Shown here: positions 34,793-43,100 of the stretch, piece by piece
Layout of the letters: every line of letters starts with the position of its first letter
Position numbering within the stretch: the stretch's first letter is position 1
NCBI RefSeq assembly: GCF_001597745.1
Contig: NZ_LUHJ01000049.1
Coordinates: forward strand, 131,640-175,854
From: Anabaena sp. 4-3
Lineage (GTDB): Bacteria > Cyanobacteriota > Cyanobacteriia > Cyanobacteriales > Nostocaceae
DNA: 44,215 nt
Reading direction: 5' to 3'
Made by a program: the position numbers and the translations under genes
Notes under the pieces: generated by a model
Database searches by the model: none
Seen by the model: only the letters and a program-made list of their open reading frames with translations
Told to the model about the DNA's origin: nothing

Positions 34793-34839
34793 CCCCATTC
34801 CCTGCCTTGCGGCACGCTGCGCGAATGTAGGGAATGGGG
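34793..34839. repeat. Hairpin with a nested small palindromic element
   Basis: CCCCATTCCCT (34793-34803) pairs with AGGGAATGGGG (34829-34839). The 25 bases between include GCGGCACGCTGCGCGAA, of the same class as repeats near 2390 and inside gpsA. It looks like a small element inserted into an older palindrome. It starts 11 bases after the end of cutA in transcript order and may serve as its terminator. Confidence 0.65.
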
Positions 34840-34849
34840 CAAAGGGGGG

Positions 34850-35170
34850 TTAGGTCTGTCTAGAGGAATTAGTTTCAATCCAAGCGGCGTAAGGTGCATA
34901 GATGTGTTCTAATGCCAAGGCGTGAATCGCTGGTAGTTCGTAAGAGTGGAGTTTTCTGATTGCATCCTCAACGGCTTGGTAGTTTGCCTCAGTGGTTTTG
35001 AAAAGTATGCGAAACTCCTTTTCGTTCTGAACTGCGTCATTCCAAACGTAGAAGCTTTCAATCTCGGAAATTTGGGCGCAAGCGGCTAGTTTTTGTTCTA
35101 CCAAAGTGCGGGCTATGTGTTGCGCTTCGGCGAGACTGCCAATAGTTGTGACAACGGCGATGTAATTCAT
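34850..35170 (-). CDS. cutA: CutA-family protein
   Basis: CutA1 proteins form very stable PII-like trimers; a role in copper tolerance was proposed in E. coli but the general function is unsettled. Signatures are TTIGSLAEAQHIARTLVEQKLAACAQI, the central YVWNDAVQNEKEFRILFKTTE and the end YAAWIETN. The 106-residue length is normal. Confidence 0.93.
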   Translation of the reverse strand: MNYIAVVTTIGSLAEAQHIARTLVEQKLAACAQISEIESFYVWNDAVQNEKEFRILFKTTEANYQAVEDAIRKLHSYELPAIHALALEHIYAPYAAWIETNSSRQT

Positions 35171-35281
35171 CTGTATAAAAATGCAAACTTCCCCGTGAGA
35201 CTATCTTACTGGATACCGATGCGGAGTATGATATTTTGACGCATCCCGTAATTTGGGTATTTACCGTCAGTTAATTGTATT

Positions 35282-36058
35282 ATGTACAGACGACATTTAC
35301 TAAAATATCTGGGAGCTAGTGCATTAGGAGGTGCGATCGCCTATAGTAGATCATTCCCAGCATCAGCTACCACTTTAGATCAAATTCACTGGGGTTATAT
35401 TGGCGCAGCTAGTCCCGAACATTGGGGAGAACTATCTCCAGATTTTCAACTGTGCCAAACCGGAAGACAACAAACACCAATTAATCTTGAAGATACAACT
35501 GTAACTGAATCAGAAGCCCTAATTTTCAATTATCACCCCACACCACTGAAAATTATTAACAACGGTCATAGCATACAAGTAAACTACACACCGGGTAGTG
35601 CTTTGACATTTAAGGGTGAAAGCTTTAACTTGCTTCAGTTTCACTTTCATCATCCCAGCGAACACCAAATTACTGGACAACCTTTTGACTTAGAAATCCA
35701 TTTAGTACATCGTAGTCAAGCTGGTAAGTTAGCCGTTGTCGGGATATTTGCTCAAACAGGCACATTTAACCCAGTTTTGCAAAGTATTTGGGATGTCATG
35801 CCTATTCAGCCACAACCTGAACAAATCACGGCTAATACCAGCATCAATGTTAGCCAATTATTGCCGAGCGATCGCAGTTTTTATGAGTATCGCGGTTCTC
35901 TCACCACTCCACCCTGTTCTGAGGATGTACTGTGGTTCGTCATGCAGCAACCCATAGAAGCATCGAAACAACAAATACAACAATTCGCCGCCCTTTTCCC
36001 CCACAATTCCCGCCCCCTTCAACCACTCAATAGCCGCACTGTACTGCATTCGAGTTAA
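35282..36058 (+). CDS. ecaA: Alpha-type carbonic anhydrase, exported
   Basis: EcaA interconverts CO2 and bicarbonate outside the inner membrane. The N terminus MYRRHLLKYLGASALGGAIA looks like a Tat signal, ending near PASA. Zinc ligands H121, H123 and H140 are in LLQFHFHHPSEH and EIHLVH, and GSLTTPPCSEDVLW is a family signature; C58 and the Cys of TTPPC can form the usual disulfide. The 258-residue length fits Anabaena EcaA. Confidence 0.93.
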   Translation: MYRRHLLKYLGASALGGAIAYSRSFPASATTLDQIHWGYIGAASPEHWGELSPDFQLCQTGRQQTPINLEDTTVTESEALIFNYHPTPLKIINNGHSIQVNYTPGSALTFKGESFNLLQFHFHHPSEHQITGQPFDLEIHLVHRSQAGKLAVVGIFAQTGTFNPVLQSIWDVMPIQPQPEQITANTSINVSQLLPSDRSFYEYRGSLTTPPCSEDVLWFVMQQPIEASKQQIQQFAALFPHNSRPLQPLNSRTVLHSS

Positions 36059-36101
36059 AATAGTGATTGGGGACTGGAAGGGACTGGGGACTGGGTGAAG
36101 G

Positions 36102-36169
36102 ATTCTTTAATTTTGAATTTTGTAGGCTTGCCTTCCCGTAGGGTATTTTGAATTTTGAATTGATTTGTC
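36102..36169. repeat. 68-bp composite repeat identical to one inside cobN
   Basis: An exact copy of 23743-23810. It lies between the ends of ecaA and the photolyase gene, preceded by GGGGACT heptads (about 36068-36095). Here it is non-coding, which marks it as a mobile or duplicated repeat in cobN. Confidence 0.9.
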
Positions 36170-36172
36170 TCC

Positions 36173-37609
36173 CTACTTCTCTCCCTTTTGCTGTTGATAA
36201 CGCAACTTAAATAGCCGTTGTTGTTTTTGATGATCAACTATCGGTTGAGGATAGCCCACAGCACGACGTTCTAAGGGTGTAATTTTACCCGTAACTAAAA
36301 ATTCCGTATCTATAGACCGCAATTCTGGCAACCAAAAGCGGATATACTCAGCATCAGGATCAAATTTTTGCGCTTGACTGGCTGGGTTAAAAATCCGCAC
36401 AGGTTTAGGATCCATTCCACTAGATGCACTCCATTGCCAACCGCCATTGTTCGCAGATAAATCACCGTCAATTAGCTTCTGCATAAAATATTTTTCTCCC
36501 CACTGAGGATTAATTAACAAGTCTTTGGTGAGGAAACTTGCAACTATCATCCGACAACGGTTGTGCATCCAGCCAATTTCATTCAACTGGCGCATGGCTG
36601 CATCAACGATGGGATAACCGGTTTTACCTTCACACCAAGCCTGAAAATGTGCTTCGTTATTTACCCACGGGAAATTTTTAAAGATATCGCGGTAAGCACC
36701 ATCAGCTAGTTCGGGGAAGTGATACATCGCGTGTTGATAAAATTCCCGCCAAGCTAGTTCTTGTTGATATGTGCGGATGCTGGCGATCGCTTCTTCGCTA
36801 TTGCAATTTTCTAATAGTTCTGTTGTCGCTTGCCAAACTGTGCGGATTCCGATTATACCAAATTTTAACGCCGCACTCAATTGTGATGTGCCATCAACAG
36901 CAGGAAAATTACGCTGTTCTTGGTATTCTGTAATGGCTTTGGCGGTAAATTCCTCTAGTTTTGCTTGGGCTGCTGCTTCCCCTGGCGCAATTATCAAGTC
37001 TGCATCCCAAACAAATCCTAAGTCTTTGGCTGTCGGTAAAGCTTTAACACCTGCTTGTTTAGCTAATTTTTGTTCTTTTTCGGTTAGCCCTTCCGCATTT
37101 TGCAGAGTTGCGACTGGTTGCGCCTTGGGTTTGCTAACCCAATTTTTCCAGAAGGGGGTGTAAACAGTGTAAGGTGTATTGTTACCTGAGTAAATTTCTG
37201 CTGGTGAGTGGAGAATTTGATCCCAGTTGTCGGTGAGAAATGCGATACCTTTGGCCTTTAAGGTTTCTATGATAGCGCGATCGCGTGTTTGCGAATATGG
37301 TTCAACATCCCAATTCCAAAACACAGCCTTAGCTTGCAACATCTCGGCTAAAGCAGGAATCACCTCTACAGGTTCACCATGCAGGATTAATAACTGACTT
37401 CCCGCTTCTGCATATCGCTGTTGTAATGCTTGCAAACAGCCAATCATGTAAGTCACTCTAGCCGGTGCAACATCATCTCGTTCTAAAATATTAGGATCAA
37501 GACAAAACACACCCGCCACTTTAGAACTTTGCTCTCTTGCCAAAGCTAAACCTGTATTATCAGCAATGCGTAAATCGCGACGATGCCAAAACAAAATTAA
37601 GTCAGACAT
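36173..37609 (-). CDS. phrA: Deoxyribodipyrimidine photolyase
   Basis: This flavoprotein repairs cyclobutane pyrimidine dimers with blue light. The antenna-domain start is [17 protein letters not shown]. The FAD domain contains [41 protein letters not shown] and [23 protein letters not shown]. The 478-residue length is normal for class I enzymes. The sequence pattern near the C terminus is that of a CPD photolyase rather than a cryptochrome-DASH. Confidence 0.93.
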   Translation of the reverse strand: MSDLILFWHRRDLRIADNTGLALAREQSSKVAGVFCLDPNILERDDVAPARVTYMIGCLQALQQRYAEAGSQLLILHGEPVEVIPALAEMLQAKAVFWNWDVEPYSQTRDRAIIETLKAKGIAFLTDNWDQILHSPAEIYSGNNTPYTVYTPFWKNWVSKPKAQPVATLQNAEGLTEKEQKLAKQAGVKALPTAKDLGFVWDADLIIAPGEAAAQAKLEEFTAKAITEYQEQRNFPAVDGTSQLSAALKFGIIGIRTVWQATTELLENCNSEEAIASIRTYQQELAWREFYQHAMYHFPELADGAYRDIFKNFPWVNNEAHFQAWCEGKTGYPIVDAAMRQLNEIGWMHNRCRMIVASFLTKDLLINPQWGEKYFMQKLIDGDLSANNGGWQWSASSGMDPKPVRIFNPASQAQKFDPDAEYIRFWLPELRSIDTEFLVTGKITPLERRAVGYPQPIVDHQKQQRLFKLRYQQQKGEK

Positions 37610-37786
37610 TGGAGTTTTATATATAGTTCACTCGTACTAGCTTAAACTCTACTAGCACTATTTAATGTAGCTAAGGCTTTTTTGATACGGTTCAGTAATA
37701 CAACTCCAGTAACCCTATCGGAAATAGTGGATTATTGAGTCAAAGTTATGTATACTCTTGTTAAGAGTAAATTTAATGTTTCTGTC

Positions 37787-38344
37787 ATGGCAACCTTGTT
37801 ACTGGAAGACGGCACAATAGAGAGCGAGTTACCAGAAATAGTTCGAGAACTTGAAGCTCTTGGTATCTATTTAAAACACTACGACCCAGGAACATCGTTG
37901 CTATTTCCCGACCTGTTAGGGCAGGAGTTATTGACAGATGGCGAGAAGCACCATATTGTAGATTTGCATAACAGTGTGTTGGAATTTCTCCAACAGGAAA
38001 ACGGCTCTCTGTGGTGTGATTTGTTGAATGTGCATCCAGGGTTGCCAAATCTCGACACATTCATCACTACTTATAGTCAGTATCACACTCACACCGCCCC
38101 TGAATCATTATATGTGTTGGCTGGAGAAATGATTTTTGGTTTTGTGAAACCAGACGGTAGCCAAATACAACTGTTAGTTGAGTCTCAAGATTATCTGCAC
38201 ATCCCGCCTGGGGTAGAACATTGGTGCAGTCCCACTGCTTCACTACATTGCAAAGCAGTACGCTATTTCAGCACCGCCGATGGTTGGCTTCCCAATTATA
38301 CAGGCACTCAGTTGAGTGATTCTATGAACAAGCCCGGCTACTGA
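37787..38344 (+). CDS. mtnD: Acireductone dioxygenase
   Basis: MtnD oxidises the acireductone of methionine salvage to the keto-acid precursor of methionine. The cupin metal ligands are H100, H102, E106 and H145 in YHTHTAPESLYVLAG and HIPPGVEHW. I choose the ATG at 37787 (MATLLLEDGT, 185 aa), the usual family start; the frame is open to 37748 and includes an upstream ATG. The gene overlaps the 3' end of the converging lipoprotein gene by seven bases. Confidence 0.9.
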   Translation: MATLLLEDGTIESELPEIVRELEALGIYLKHYDPGTSLLFPDLLGQELLTDGEKHHIVDLHNSVLEFLQQENGSLWCDLLNVHPGLPNLDTFITTYSQYHTHTAPESLYVLAGEMIFGFVKPDGSQIQLLVESQDYLHIPPGVEHWCSPTASLHCKAVRYFSTADGWLPNYTGTQLSDSMNKPGY

Positions 38345-39654
38345 TTCCAAATTAATTCTAACCGTTCTTGTGCTGTTTTGAGAGCCTTTTCGGGAGACTC
38401 ACCTAATAACGTGGCTTCAATTGCTCGACCTAGACTATCAGATAGGCGACTATATCCCGCAATTATCGGTCGAGAACCCGCTACAGACATCTGTTCTGTA
38501 AATACTTTTAATACTGGTTGTTTGCTGATGAATTGCTGATAAGCTTCACTTTGAGTAGCTTTGATATTCACTGGTAAAAAACCCGTGCCGATACTCCATT
38601 CTGTTTGGAATTCTTCACTCAACACATATTCCAAAAACTTGAGTGCAGCTTGTTCTCTGGCTGGCGTAGTTTTCATCAAATACATCACGCCCGTAGCTGT
38701 CACTGTCGCCCGTCCATCTTTTGCAGGTATGGGAAACACATCATAATCAACGTTAGATTTCATGATATATGTCCAAGGCCCTGTAATTTGCATCGCCACT
38801 CGACCAGAAATAAAAGCGTCCTCTTCATAACCGCGTTCTGGCACAGAAAGGGTTGCAGAACCATCTTTCATCAAGTCGTTCCAGAATTGCAAAGCATTAA
38901 TAGCTTCTTGGTTTGTCAAATTGGGTTTATTATCTGTTACTATCTCGCCCCCAGCACTCAATAAAAAAGGAAACCAACTAAACACAGTCCATTCTTGCTT
39001 TCCTAAAGGTAGTAACATTCCATACTGTTCAGGTCTGTTATCACCATTGCGGTCAATAGTCAGCTTTTTAGCAACTTGCCTTAATTCTTCCCAAGTCTGA
39101 GGCGTTTGTGTAATTCCCGCAGCTTGGAACAGCTTTGGTCTGTAAAAAATACCGAGATTGGCAGTACATAGGGGAATTGACCAAATATGGTCATCTAACT
39201 GCAATTCTTCCCATAAGTTGGGAAGGACTTCCGACTTCAACGGTAATTTGTCTAACCATTCATCTAAAGGTTGAATTGCTCCTAATTCGGCAAACTGGCC
39301 TGTAGTTTGTGGGTCATAAGCCAGAATATCTGGAGCCGCATTACCCACAACAGCTGTTAAGATTTTCGGCAATTGTGGTTGACCGATAAAGATAGAATCA
39401 ACCTGAATATCGGTGTGAGTTTGATTAAATTTGTCTACTAATCTGTTAAACACATCCCGATTCACAGGGGGATTGATTGATTGCCATAGTTTGACATGAA
39501 TTACTTTGTCATCCTGCTGATTTATCCCCTGACAACCAGTTAAAAATATGAGACATATACTCAGAACAATCCCCAGCAGTGATAACCGCCTAGCTAAATT
39601 GAGCATCTGACCAAAAAAAATCGGAATTTTGGAGGGAAACAGGGTAAAGTTCAT
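38338..39654 (-). CDS. Sugar ABC transporter substrate-binding lipoprotein
   Basis: A family 1 solute-binding protein. A signal peptide ends at the lipobox LTGC with C41 as the lipid-bearing residue; an internal ATG at 39606 (MLNLARR) would give a more normal 25-residue signal. The mature part shows the family pattern DILAYDPQTTGQFAELGAIQPLDEW and EEDAFISGRVAMQITGPWTY. It would capture an oligosaccharide or polyol for a permease encoded elsewhere; no permease or ATPase gene is adjacent. Confidence 0.88.
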   Translation of the reverse strand: MNFTLFPSKIPIFFGQMLNLARRLSLLGIVLSICLIFLTGCQGINQQDDKVIHVKLWQSINPPVNRDVFNRLVDKFNQTHTDIQVDSIFIGQPQLPKILTAVVGNAAPDILAYDPQTTGQFAELGAIQPLDEWLDKLPLKSEVLPNLWEELQLDDHIWSIPLCTANLGIFYRPKLFQAAGITQTPQTWEELRQVAKKLTIDRNGDNRPEQYGMLLPLGKQEWTVFSWFPFLLSAGGEIVTDNKPNLTNQEAINALQFWNDLMKDGSATLSVPERGYEEDAFISGRVAMQITGPWTYIMKSNVDYDVFPIPAKDGRATVTATGVMYLMKTTPAREQAALKFLEYVLSEEFQTEWSIGTGFLPVNIKATQSEAYQQFISKQPVLKVFTEQMSVAGSRPIIAGYSRLSDSLGRAIEATLLGESPEKALKTAQERLELIWNQ

Positions 39655-39674
39655 GCTAATTAGTTATTTTTACC

Positions 39675-40328
39675 TTACCTATAGTTATTAGTAAAATTCT
39701 TACTTACACTACTTTCTGCTCTTGTATAAACATAAGTTTCTGGTTCTTTGATTTTTTGTGTTTTGAATATTTTTTCGGCTCGTTCCCATAAATCTGTGTC
39801 TTCTCCATAAGCCATGTGATTAAATCCCTGTAATTCAAAGAATACCTTTCTTTTTCCAAAAAATGTAGCACCTAAAACACATTCTCGCAAATCAATGAGT
39901 TTTTCTGGCTGATAATAATCTGCAACTAAAATTTCTTCTTCGCTAAAAACTCCCCCTTGAATCAAGTCAATTTCTGGATGAGCTTTCATATATGCTAACC
40001 GTGGTTCTAAATGATTTGGTTTATATGAATCATCACTATCAAGGAAGGTGAGATATTTGCCGAAAGATGCCTGAATACCGGCGTTTTTAGCGTAACATTG
40101 TTTTTTATTTTGATGTTTTAGATAACGGATATTATTGTATTTAGCTAGATATGGATTGACAATTTCAACGGTATTATCACTGCTGCCATCATCCACTATC
40201 AATAGTTCCCAATTTGTAAAAGTTTGATTCAGGACGCTATCAATGCATTTATTTAAGTAACGAGCGCGGTTATATGTACAGATGATAATGCTGATTTCTG
40301 GGCTGATGTCAAAAGCAATAGGACTCAT
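39675..40328 (-). CDS. Family 2 glycosyltransferase
   Basis: A 217-residue GT-A fold enzyme: ISIIICTYNRARYLNKCI at about residues 13-30, the nucleotide/Mn site VDDGSSDNT (60-68) and LDSDDSY (about 95-101). It should transfer a sugar from a nucleotide donor to a glycan or lipid. At 217 residues it is near the minimal catalytic domain with no membrane anchor. The substrate is unknown. Confidence 0.85.
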   Translation of the reverse strand: MSPIAFDISPEISIIICTYNRARYLNKCIDSVLNQTFTNWELLIVDDGSSDNTVEIVNPYLAKYNNIRYLKHQNKKQCYAKNAGIQASFGKYLTFLDSDDSYKPNHLEPRLAYMKAHPEIDLIQGGVFSEEEILVADYYQPEKLIDLRECVLGATFFGKRKVFFELQGFNHMAYGEDTDLWERAEKIFKTQKIKEPETYVYTRAESSVSKNFTNNYR

Positions 40329-40418
40329 AATGTGTTATTTGCAGATACAAGATAGGTTATTAGCAGAGATGCTCAAGAAGCAAAACACACTTTTGATATT
40401 ATCATAATTTGCTGGAAA

Positions 40419-40919
40419 ATGAACTATTTCAATACGTTGTTACTAATTACAGATCATGCTCAAGGTCGGGTTTTAGATTTTGGTGGTGGAATTGGGACGC
40501 ATACCCTTGGTACAGCAATGTATCCACAGGTTGAGCAGGTTGTATATTGTGATATTAATCCGATTAATCGTGATTTGGTTAAATATCGGGCTGAACAGTT
40601 GGGGTTAAGTGAAAAAATTGTGTTTTGTCAAGAGTTGCCTGATAAAGAAACTTTTGACACTATTATTTTTATTTCTTTTGATGTTTTAGAACATTTGCCA
40701 GACCCTAGCCAGCAGTTATTAAAGTTTCATCAAGCTCTAAAAGATGAGGGTAAAATTATCATGAATTGGTGTTTCTTTAAAAGTTATAATCAAGAGCATC
40801 CTTTTCATCTTGATGATCCTGATTTGGTAGAAGTTTTCTATCGTACCCTTCAAAGTCAGTTTTTAGAGATATTTCACCCTCACCAAATTACGGCTCGTTG
40901 CTACCGGAAGTTAGTTTAG
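40419..40919 (+). CDS. Small class I SAM-dependent methyltransferase
   Basis: A 166-residue protein with the SAM-binding glycine loop VLDFGGGIGTHTLGTA (about residues 17-32), the acidic CDINPIN and the post-motif DVLEHLPDP. It is shorter than most methyltransferases of this fold and lacks an N-terminal substrate domain, so it may be trimmed. It diverges from the glycosyltransferase gene with 90 bases between; a joint role in glycan modification is possible but unproven. Confidence 0.78.
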   Translation: MNYFNTLLLITDHAQGRVLDFGGGIGTHTLGTAMYPQVEQVVYCDINPINRDLVKYRAEQLGLSEKIVFCQELPDKETFDTIIFISFDVLEHLPDPSQQLLKFHQALKDEGKIIMNWCFFKSYNQEHPFHLDDPDLVEVFYRTLQSQFLEIFHPHQITARCYRKLV

Positions 40920-40989
40920 TTGCATTGATTATGGCTGATGTTTAACTATTTTTGATTTTCAACAGCCATTGCAATTTTTCTAGATCAAT

Positions 40990-41886
40990 TTATTGTTGAA
41001 TTTCTAATATCCCTGCATTTGCATCTAAAGTGACTTGTATTCCAACGGGTAAAGCTGCATTCGGGCTATCATGACCAAAGGGTAAATCTGAAACTATGGG
41101 AATACCTAAATCAGATAAGCGATCGCGCAATACTTCCTCTACACTAAAACTAGGCAGGTGGGCTGGGGCTTCGCATTTAGTAAAGCCACCTAACGCAATA
41201 CCTTTGACTTTTGCTAAAATCCCACTTAAACGCCATTGTGTCAGCATTCTATCAATGCGGTATGGTGCTTCGGTGACATCTTCTAAAGCTAAAATTACAC
41301 CATCAAAGTTAGGTTGAATTGGTGTGCTTAAAAGATGGGTAGCCACTGTCAAATTTCCTGGGAGTAAAATCCCAGTAGCCACACCACCACCCCAACCGCA
41401 TCCTTTCAGGGGTGGCAGGGTTTTTCCTTCTACCCAATCGAAAAGACGCTGAATTGACCAGTCTGGTTCATCAGCTAAGGTGGTTAATACAGGGCCATGT
41501 ACACTAGATATACCTGCGTTGTAAAGACTCCATAATAAAGCGGTGATATCAGAAAAGCCAATCAGCCATTTAGGAGTGGAGTTTACTTGCCAATGCCAAT
41601 TTTCTAAGATGCGAGTGCTACCAAAACCACCTCTAGCACAGAGAATACCACGACAGTCTGGGTCTTGCCAAGCGGCTGCTAATTGATATCGACGAAATTC
41701 ATCTTTGTGGGCGAGATATCCCCAACGATGAGCAATATCAGGACTTACTTCTATACGATAACCGCGCGATCGCCAAATTTCTATACTTTGCTCAAAGGCT
41801 GCAAATTCTCGCAAAGCACCACTGGGGGCAATAACTCTTAGTAAATCTCCGGGTTTGAGAGGTTCAGGTAAGATAGTCGATTTCAT
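40990..41886 (-). CDS. LD-carboxypeptidase (peptidase family S66)
   Basis: Family S66 includes LdcA, which trims the terminal D-Ala from muropeptide tetrapeptides, and MccF, which cleaves microcin C. The nucleophile is S112 in LIGFSDITALL, and CARGGFGSTRIL (83-94) is the conserved oxyanion region; HGPVLTTL and DLPFGH are also present. No signal peptide is seen, so it acts in the cytoplasm in cell-wall recycling. Length (298 aa) is normal. Confidence 0.9.
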   Translation of the reverse strand: MKSTILPEPLKPGDLLRVIAPSGALREFAAFEQSIEIWRSRGYRIEVSPDIAHRWGYLAHKDEFRRYQLAAAWQDPDCRGILCARGGFGSTRILENWHWQVNSTPKWLIGFSDITALLWSLYNAGISSVHGPVLTTLADEPDWSIQRLFDWVEGKTLPPLKGCGWGGGVATGILLPGNLTVATHLLSTPIQPNFDGVILALEDVTEAPYRIDRMLTQWRLSGILAKVKGIALGGFTKCEAPAHLPSFSVEEVLRDRLSDLGIPIVSDLPFGHDSPNAALPVGIQVTLDANAGILEIQQ

Positions 41887-42471
41887 TTATAATTCTGACA
41901 AAGTAAAAACTTAGAATAGCCGAGAGAAAACTTTATACCAAGTTTTCAATCGTAATATCCTACACTAAGTTGTCTTGTCAAATACCATGACTGATATCAT
42001 GTCCGTTTGTCCGTTTGAATAGTTATCATATCTGTTGGGGTAGCTGATATCTTGCACCATTCTCAATAACCGTAGGGCGATGCACTGCCAACAACGTAAA
42101 AATCAGGGTTTGAGGGAATTTTTGGCATTGCCCACCGCCCTGTAATCGCAATAAAGCAACTGGTGCAAGATGTCAGGTAGGGAACTCTGAACAGGGAACA
42201 GGGAACAAGAAAAGATCAGCATCGAAAACTGATCACCAGTAATTAGCCGGACATGATATGATTTTTTAGCCCCACAAACGAAATTTTCAGCAGCTTGTAG
42301 AGACTAACCATGCTGATTGTCTACACCTGTGGTTTAATTAACCAAAAACTGCTGTAATCAGCGTGGGTGGGTTAACCGATGCTATGAACTGCATACTTGA
42401 GCAAAGATCAACTAATTTTCCTGGTACAATTGCTGTGCATACCTTGACACCAGCATAGACATTTTTGGGTA
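41887..42471. other. Repeat-bearing spacer, no intact gene
   Basis: It holds an inverted-repeat element (42045-42175), a short GGGAACA array (42187-42207) and a degenerate relative of the 30-bp palindrome (about 42296-42328). No intact gene is seen; the glycosyltransferase fragment begins at the right edge. Confidence 0.5.
42045..42175. mobile_element. MITE-like 131-bp element
   Basis: The ends TGATATCTTGCACCA and TGGTGCAAGATGTCA are inverted with one mismatch. A second inverted pair lies inside: AGGGCGATGCACTGCC (42074-42089) and GGCATTGCCCACCGCCCT (42124-42141). No reading frame is present. Confidence 0.6.
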
Positions 42472-42651
42472 GAAGCTTTTGGTAACGAGGCTATTGAAGC
42501 GTTAGCCTGTGATGTACCGATGATAGCTGCTCGTCATGGTGGACTCACTGAAATTGTCCAAGATTCTCAAACCCCAATGGGCGATCGCATGGAGCAGTGG
42601 TTGAGAGATATTTTAACATCTGTGGCGAAACAACCAACTGTAAAATTATAA
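42472..42651 (+). pseudogene. C-terminal fragment of a group 1 glycosyltransferase
   Basis: The open frame reads EAFGNEAIEALACDVPMIAA then RHGGLTEIVQDSQT, the donor-binding signature of GT4-type glycosyltransferases (FGLVxLEAMACGxPVIA..VGG..EIV). After QD the domain is cut short and ends in MEQWLRDILTSV...TVKL-stop. There is no start codon upstream; a stop precedes the frame near 42454. The rest of the gene is missing. Confidence 0.8.
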
Positions 42652-42708
42652 GAAAGATGGTCAGGGCATAACAGGCATGAAATCAGACACTATTGAAAAC
42701 CGATAGAG

Positions 42709-42954
42709 TTAATCGGGTGAAGGTGTAGGTGTAGGTGTGGGTGTGGGTGTAGGTGTAGGTGTAGGTGTGGGTGTAGGTGTGGGTGTAGGTGTAGGTGTGG
42801 GTGTAGGTGTGGGTGTGGGTGTGGGTGTAGGTGTAGGTGTTTCTTGGGCAATTAAATCTGATTTTTGATTGACTGCTTGAGAACTGTAAACTACTAACCC
42901 TGTGAAAGCAGTTCCCAAAAACATTGCTACAGCAAGGGACACTAAATTTCTCAT
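42709..42954 (-). CDS. Exported Thr-Pro repeat peptide (81 aa)
   Basis: The frame gives a signal-peptide-like start [20 protein letters not shown] and then, after SDLIAQE, about 20 TP dipeptides ending SPD. It is preceded by a purine-rich AAAGGTAACTT leader. The TP part is encoded by a GTGTAG/GTGTGG hexanucleotide array (42720-42840). Another frame also stays open through the array but gives TH/YT repeats without a matching start, so I reject it. The mature peptide would be an unfolded wall- or surface-located rod. No family is recognised. Confidence 0.6.
   Translation of the reverse strand: MRNLVSLAVAMFLGTAFTGLVVYSSQAVNQKSDLIAQETPTPTPTPTPTPTPTPTPTPTPTPTPTPTPTPTPTPTPTPSPD
42720..42840. repeat. 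Hexanucleotide microsatellite
   Basis: About 20 copies of GGTGTA/GGTGTG on the plus strand. It is a multiple of three, so changes in copy number lengthen or shorten the TP tract without a frameshift. A similar GT-rich tract encodes the linker at 27625-27700. Confidence 0.9.
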
Positions 42955-43100
42955 AAGTTACCTTTGGTGAGATGATGCTCATCTATTGTGAGCAATCTTG
43001 AAAGTCCCTATCTCTCTCTGACGATAGAAGCATGAGTTTTTAGTTCCGACAAAAGACAGTTACGGTAGAGGGCGATCGCTCCCTACCGTAAACTATTCAA

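Noticed and set aside
36055-36237. Minus-strand 60-codon frame after ecaA
   Set aside because: It is translated repeat DNA (NQFKIQNTLREGKPTKFKIK) identical to the cobN insert and overlaps the photolyase end.
7266-42207. Possible CRISPR arrays suggested by repeated blocks
   Set aside because: The repeats are direct 6-7 base tandem arrays or palindromic elements without regular unique spacers, and no cas gene is present.
42683-42982. Overlapping minus-strand frame with THTHTYTYT repeats
   Set aside because: The repeat keeps every frame open. Only the 42709-42954 frame begins with a credible signal peptide.
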